Below, piece by piece: positions 60,060 through 64,000 of a stretch of 64,000 bases of DNA. Numbering within the stretch: the stretch's first letter is position 1; every line of letters starts with the position of its first letter. Origin of the DNA: Trichaptum fuscoviolaceum. Taxonomy: Eukaryota; Basidiomycota; Agaricomycetes; Hymenochaetales; Trichaptaceae. A model generated the notes under the pieces. It saw only the letters and a list, made by a program, of their open reading frames with translations. It ran no database searches and had not been told where the DNA came from. Both the position numbers and the translations under genes were made by a program. Location: positions 1,178,001 to 1,242,000 of the forward strand of contig CAJSYZ010000004.1 of NCBI GenBank assembly GCA_910574455.1, written 5' to 3'.

Positions 60060-60765
60060 AAGTACTTAGGGCTTCTACTAACTTACGGTCGTGAACCCTT
60101 ACATTCATTCACTCAGTTGGTATATGGTGTAGTAGACCATATTCTTGGCATCATTGATTGTAAGGCTGCGCTTTCTTCTTCTACTTTAAGCTACAGCAAC
60201 TAATCAACTGGCTTATATGCTTTTCCGCACACAGAACTTCTCCATAAGCTCAACCACTGCAAGAGAAAGAGCTGATGACATCGTTGAAGTTGAAGTCTCC
60301 GAGCGCAGCAACGTCAGAACCGATGAAGAGGTTGTTTCCGGAGCACCCGTTGTTGCTAATAAGTACACACACATGAGCCTTCTTCAATGCAGAGGATGAT
60401 CTGGAGCTTACACAAAGACCGTGCAGGTCGTGCCGCTCTGAACGTGGATGCTAGAGACCTGGTCGTTGAAGTCGGATCCGAAGGTAACGCACTGTCCGTT
60501 CGAGGGGAAGATGTTAACGCAATTGCCCTGGAAGTTGTTGGCCGTGCAGAACTCGACAGCGGCAGCCCTCTACTCAAGAAATCAGTGGGGGTCCTCATAA
60601 GCGCTACAAAACTAGGAACTCACAGCCTCGAGGGCGGCAGCGTTTCCTGAGCCTACGGCGGCGAAGAGGAGAGCTGCGACGGAGAGGATTGTCTGAGTGA
60701 ACTGCATGATAAACTGTGAGGAGGTGAGTGCGACTGGTGGATTCGACTTGGCTGTCCAGTCATTT
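60060..60765. repeat. Left arm of a large inverted duplication
   Basis: It matches the reverse complement of about 62745-63445 over the gene, both introns, about 60 bases upstream and about 190 bases downstream. Shared outer words are 'agtacttagggcttcta' and 'ggtatatggtgtag'. The arms are separated by about 2 kb. Confidence 0.85.
60250..60707 (-). CDS. Small secreted cysteine-rich protein, beta/gamma-crystallin-like, copy 1
   Basis: Three exons: 60707-60624, then a 54-base intron, then an exon of 158 bases, then a 56-base intron, then the last exon to the stop at 60250. The product has 115 residues. A signal peptide spans about residues 1-25 (MQFTQTILSVAALLFAAVGS). The mature part has six cysteines (FC, NC, QC, TC, GC, SC), and the spacing VEFCTANNFQGNCVN ... 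NDQVSSIHV ... NDVISSFSC fits the two half-motifs of a beta/gamma-crystallin Greek-key domain. A TATAAAA box lies at about 60783-60777. It differs from copy 2 by a few residues (QT/QS, IL/II, AAA/AAG) and some silent changes. The role is unknown; small proteins of this kind are typical of fungal secretomes. Confidence 0.85.
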
Positions 60766-62744
60766 TCACCAACTGCTTTTATACATACGTGTATGCTACT
60801 CTAAGAAGGACTAGTATCCTGTGTTCAATCATATACGGTCATGACGCGGGCTTCGTGTAACATGATATGCAAGAGTTGATTGTAGAGGTGTTTCAGTGCA
60901 CGGGTCCCGTTTTCGCCTAGTTATTTTTGTTAGTAAAGACTTTCCTGGAATCCCTTGACTTGAGAAACAAATCAAAGGCAGTTATCACAGCACAGATCGA
61001 GATGAGTTCTATCACTTAGTTCCGAGTTCGATGGTCCTAAGCAATGTTTTGGGAACACGGATGCATCGCGTCTTCAGAAGTAGTCCCACTGACATGCAGC
61101 AGACATTCATTCTGAAGATAATGCATCGTTTACCTCACGTTGTGGACCTTTTCGCAACAATTCTCTTCGGTTTTGTCGGAAGATTTCTGAACTATTGAAA
61201 GTGTACCCGAGTGGAAACGCGGGTAAAAGCAAAACAACCTTTCAATGCAAAATCCGCCAAAGACGGATTCCGGAAAGTACGGTGCGTCCATGTCATTGTT
61301 TGTCCAGTATTCTGCCAGGCGATGGCACTACACATGAGTGAGTGGCTATCATATGACACAGCGTAATGCACTCACTCGTTCTTAAAATAATACGTCTTGC
61401 CAAGAGCTTGGTGACCCTGAAAAGATCCGATCACTAGCACTGACAGCTGCTCCATCGTTTGTCAGTCTTCGGAGACAAACAAAGTGCCGTGAGCGTGAGC
61501 GGATCATAGGAAAGTAAGTTCAGGACCGTGCGCTCTCGGCGGGTGATGTACAGGAGAGCCACGATCGTCGAGATGCTGTACACAATCCATAAGGAATAAG
61601 CCAGGTTACGGCCTCGGGTAGCCAAAGCTCCATGAAATGGTGCTTCTTCCGGGGTGTGTGGGAGAGACGCATATGTCACTCTGCATAATCCATGTGCGCT
61701 GCTAACAATGTTGAGAGCGCCCAGTGACCGAGCCTGTGATCGATTATTAAATTCGGCTTCGTCGGACTGGAAGTAAATGCATAAGCTTCTCAGGGCTCGG
61801 TCTCGTAACGGACTCGGGATCGTCAGGTTCGTTTTTGTTACTATATCCGGTGCTGATCGCAACCTAAGTCTAAAGGCAAATCTTACTGACAGGAAAGGGA
61901 ACACGTTGCCTAGAAATGCAGGAATATTCCACTTTTGCTATCCAATATTTCAGTGAACAATTAGGAGATGCGGAACTTCAGAAAAGAATGCTGCATATTT
62001 TTGTAGCGTTAAGAAGTCAATGCATGCGCGTACAAAAAGGAAGACTCATCGGAAGACCGATGATCACTATATAAGTTAGCCGGTCAGAGGGCATGTTAGG
62101 AACAGCGAAAACCACTGGCAGATGGAGCCTTCGAGTAGAACATGGCTTTCAGATTTCTGTGGAGCAGGTTGCAGCTCCGTCACCAACGCATTCACTACAC
62201 TCTCGGTAGCGCAACGCATGAGCTGGTACGTAGTCGGCATTCGTAATGGTATGCAGCAAGCCGTGCTTCCCGGAGACGATCGAGAATTTCATAGCGGGGA
62301 CATGAAGTTGTACAGGGATCGAAGTTCTAGCCGAGTGCAAGATCCTTGCCGAACACGCTGCCAGGATCGGCAGGTTCTGAAAAATGTTATGAAAAGCAGG
62401 TAAAGTTGTCAGTTGACGCTGGCGAATGCAGATTAATTTACAACTTCTGAAAGAGCGACTTACAGTCGTGTACATATGTTACGCTGCCGATTTACTGAAC
62501 CGTCAAAGCAAGAGTCAGATTGTAACTATTGGATAAATGCACACCAAGAATATTTCTCCCCAATCGTTCTGCTTTCAATCCACCTCGCTTAGCTTTGTTC
62601 TAGATTTCGTTCGGTGACCGTGTACAAACTCTTGAAAGCAGATGAGTAGCATGTGCATCAAACGCGAAAATAGCTCACATTTGGATTACCGTCTGTGGCC
62701 GAAGAAGGGACTACTGCAGCGGTATAAATACTGAACTAGAAAGG
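60766..62744. other. Spacer between the inverted gene pair
   Basis: A minus-strand frame of 156 codons spans 61434-61904, without an ATG at its start and with one hydrophobic segment (YSLWIVYSISTIVALLYI); it may be an exon or relic of a membrane protein, unidentified. A plus-strand frame at 62122-62403 begins with ATG (MEPSSRTWLS) but shows nothing recognisable. Confidence 0.35.
62723..62730 (+). promoter_or_regulatory. TATA box of secreted-protein gene copy 2
   Basis: TATAAATA, 77 bases before the ATG. Copy 1 has TATAAAA at the matching distance although the surrounding sequence has diverged. Confidence 0.6.
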
Positions 62745-63445
62745 AGCTAGAGAACCCAAGTCGAATTTACCAGTCGCACTTACCTCCTCAAAGTTCATCA
62801 TGCAGTTCACCCAGTCGATCATCTCCGTCGCAGCTCTCCTCTTCGCCGCCGTAGGCTCAGGAAACGCTGCCGCCCTCGAGGCTGTGAGTTCCTAGTTTTG
62901 TAGCGCTTATGAGGACCCCCACTGATTTCTTGAGTAGAGGGCTGCCGGTGTCGAGTTCTGCACGGCCAACAACTTCCAGGGCAATTGCGTTAACATCTTC
63001 CCCTCGAACGGACAGTGCGTTACCTTCGGATCCGACTTCAACGACCAGGTCTCTAGCATCCACGTTCAGAGCGGCACGACCTGCACGGTCTTTGTGTAAG
63101 CTCCAGATCATCCTCTGAATTTAAGAAGGCTCATGTGTGTGTACTTATTAGCAACAACGGGTGCTCCGGAAACAACCTCTTCATCGGTTCTGATGTCGCC
63201 GCGCTCGGAGACTTCAACTTCAACGATGTCATCAGCTCTTTCTCTTGCAGTGGTTGAGCTTATGGAGAAGTTCTGTGCGCGAAAAGTCATATAAGCTAGT
63301 TGATTAGTTGCTGTAGCTTAGAGTAGAAGAAGAAAGCGCAGCCTTACAATCAATGATGCCAAGAATATGGTCTACACCATATACCAACTAAGTGAATGAA
63401 TGTAAGGGTTCACGACCGTAGGTCAGTAGAAGCCCTAAGTACTTT
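62745..63445. repeat. Right arm of the large inverted duplication
   Basis: Partner of 60060-60765. On the promoter side similarity fades about 60 bases before the ATG; on the 3' side it extends to 'ccctaagtact' near 63.44 kb. Confidence 0.85.
62800..63257 (+). CDS. Small secreted cysteine-rich protein, beta/gamma-crystallin-like, copy 2
   Basis: Exons 62800-62883, 62938-63095 and 63152-63257, with GTGAGT and GTAAGC donors and TAG acceptors; 115 residues. A signal peptide (MQFTQSIISVAALLFAAVGS) is followed by two Greek-key-like halves with six cysteines, as in copy 1. The ATG context tcatcATGc and the position 77 bases after the TATA box fix the start. Intron sequences are almost identical to copy 1, so the duplication is recent or the copies exchange sequence. 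Several silent differences in the last exon (for example GATGTCGCC against GACGTTGCT) are compatible with constraint on the protein. Confidence 0.85.
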
Positions 63446-63687
63446 ATCAGTTCCTTGATGTCGTGAGATGGGGAGGAGATTGTGCGTACTAACAGAGAAC
63501 TCACAGGTATGGTGACTACTGCAATTTCTATAAATAGGAATCGCAAGACGTGAGGTGCAAAATCCCTAAGTGGTAGACCCGTCAGGTATTAGAATCTACA
63601 CCGCACAGTAACGTGTAAGCACATAATTCGTTGTGTATAGTAATATCCATAGATATCGAAGCAAGAGCTAATTAACATCTGAGGAGG
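63446..63687. other. No gene seen
   Basis: Non-coding flank between the inverted duplication and the next MITE. Confidence 0.3.
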
Positions 63688-63794
63688 TAGCCTCGTGACC
63701 AGGCCGGGCTACTTTTTGTTGGAGCTTGGAGCAATCATGCCGACCCTACCTCAGCAGACAAACCAAGAAAGTAGCCGGTCTGGTTGTGAGACTA
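63688..63794. mobile_element. Mutator-type MITE, copy M3 (short)
   Basis: 107 bases. The left end is 'tagcctcgtgaccaggccgg' and the right end 'ggtctggttgtgagacta'. Flanks 'ctgaggagg' (63679-63687) and 'ctgagcagg' (63795-63803) form a 9-base target duplication with one mismatch. It is of the same family as M1 and M2. Confidence 0.8.
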
Positions 63795-64000
63795 CTGAGC
63801 AGGGTCTTGAACGTGCCAGTGGGTATCCCGTTTCAGTTGTTCAAAGGACGTCACTGGCAATATAAAAATAGTTTAGGGCAGGCCAGCTTAAGTCCTACGT
63901 ATAGAAGCAACTTGCAACGGCAGACGACCGCTTCTTTATGACCACCTACACAATCTAAACACTCTTCCTACCATACCATGGTGTGTCCTACCGCTTTCCC
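63795..64000. other. Window end, no gene seen
   Basis: A possible start (ccATGgtg) lies near 63978, but the window ends before a frame can be judged. Confidence 0.3.

Noticed and set aside
60387..60650. An open frame antisense to secreted-protein copy 1, also seen in copy 2
   Set aside because: It is the complement of the spliced gene and is present twice only because the gene is duplicated.

Overview
This is nuclear DNA of a filamentous basidiomycete, most likely an Agaricomycete. The genes are cut by many 50-70 base introns with GT donors. Long tetratricopeptide (TPR)-like proteins built on a 46-residue unit, a Tc1/mariner element, small secreted cysteine-rich proteins and basidiomycete-type conserved genes fit that group. 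I cannot name the species. All gene models below were made by eye from splice signals and by comparing paralogues inside the window.

Layout: 1-5.4 kb is dispersed-repeat debris. From 5.4 to 43.6 kb the window holds one two-gene module in three copies. Each copy has a minus-strand gene for a very long TPR-type repeat protein (A 5.4-11.9, B 19.6-25.3, C 34.7-39.0 kb) and, divergently, a plus-strand gene for a protein with an alpha-helical N-terminus, three or four membrane helices and a basic, helical C-terminal tail (A 13.3-17.0, B 27.3-30.9, C 39.9-43.6 kb). A and B are a tandem duplication of about 14 kb; C is older and more divergent. Copies of a degenerate non-coding repeat lie between and around the modules.

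43.6-47.7 kb is a graveyard of pieces: a possible relic of a secreted-protein promoter, a fragment of a Kre33/NAT10-type cytidine acetyltransferase gene, an intact-looking Tc1/mariner element with perfect 32-base inverted ends and a TA target, and decayed TPR units. 48.4-49.6 kb holds a TenA/THI-4-like gene with a secretion signal. 52.3-54.3 kb holds a conserved-looking serine/proline-rich gene. 55.1-56.4 kb is a fourth TPR repeat block without the usual ends. 57.8-58.7 kb is a broken C-terminal piece of an NRPS-like adenylating reductase. 60.2-63.3 kb is an inverted pair of nearly identical genes for a 115-residue secreted protein with a beta/gamma-crystallin-like pattern.

Three short non-autonomous elements with conserved inverted ends and 9-base target duplications (Mutator type), and a 454-base element with a 74-base perfect hairpin in the shared upstream region of module B, show recent transposition.

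The most interesting item is the divergent TPR/membrane-protein pair. The TPR arrays are homogenised and differ in length between copies, the membrane partner carries its own in-frame 21-base repeat, and the orientation is kept in all three copies. This resembles the fast-evolving repeat-sensor plus membrane-executor pairs known from fungal nonself recognition, but that role is inference only.
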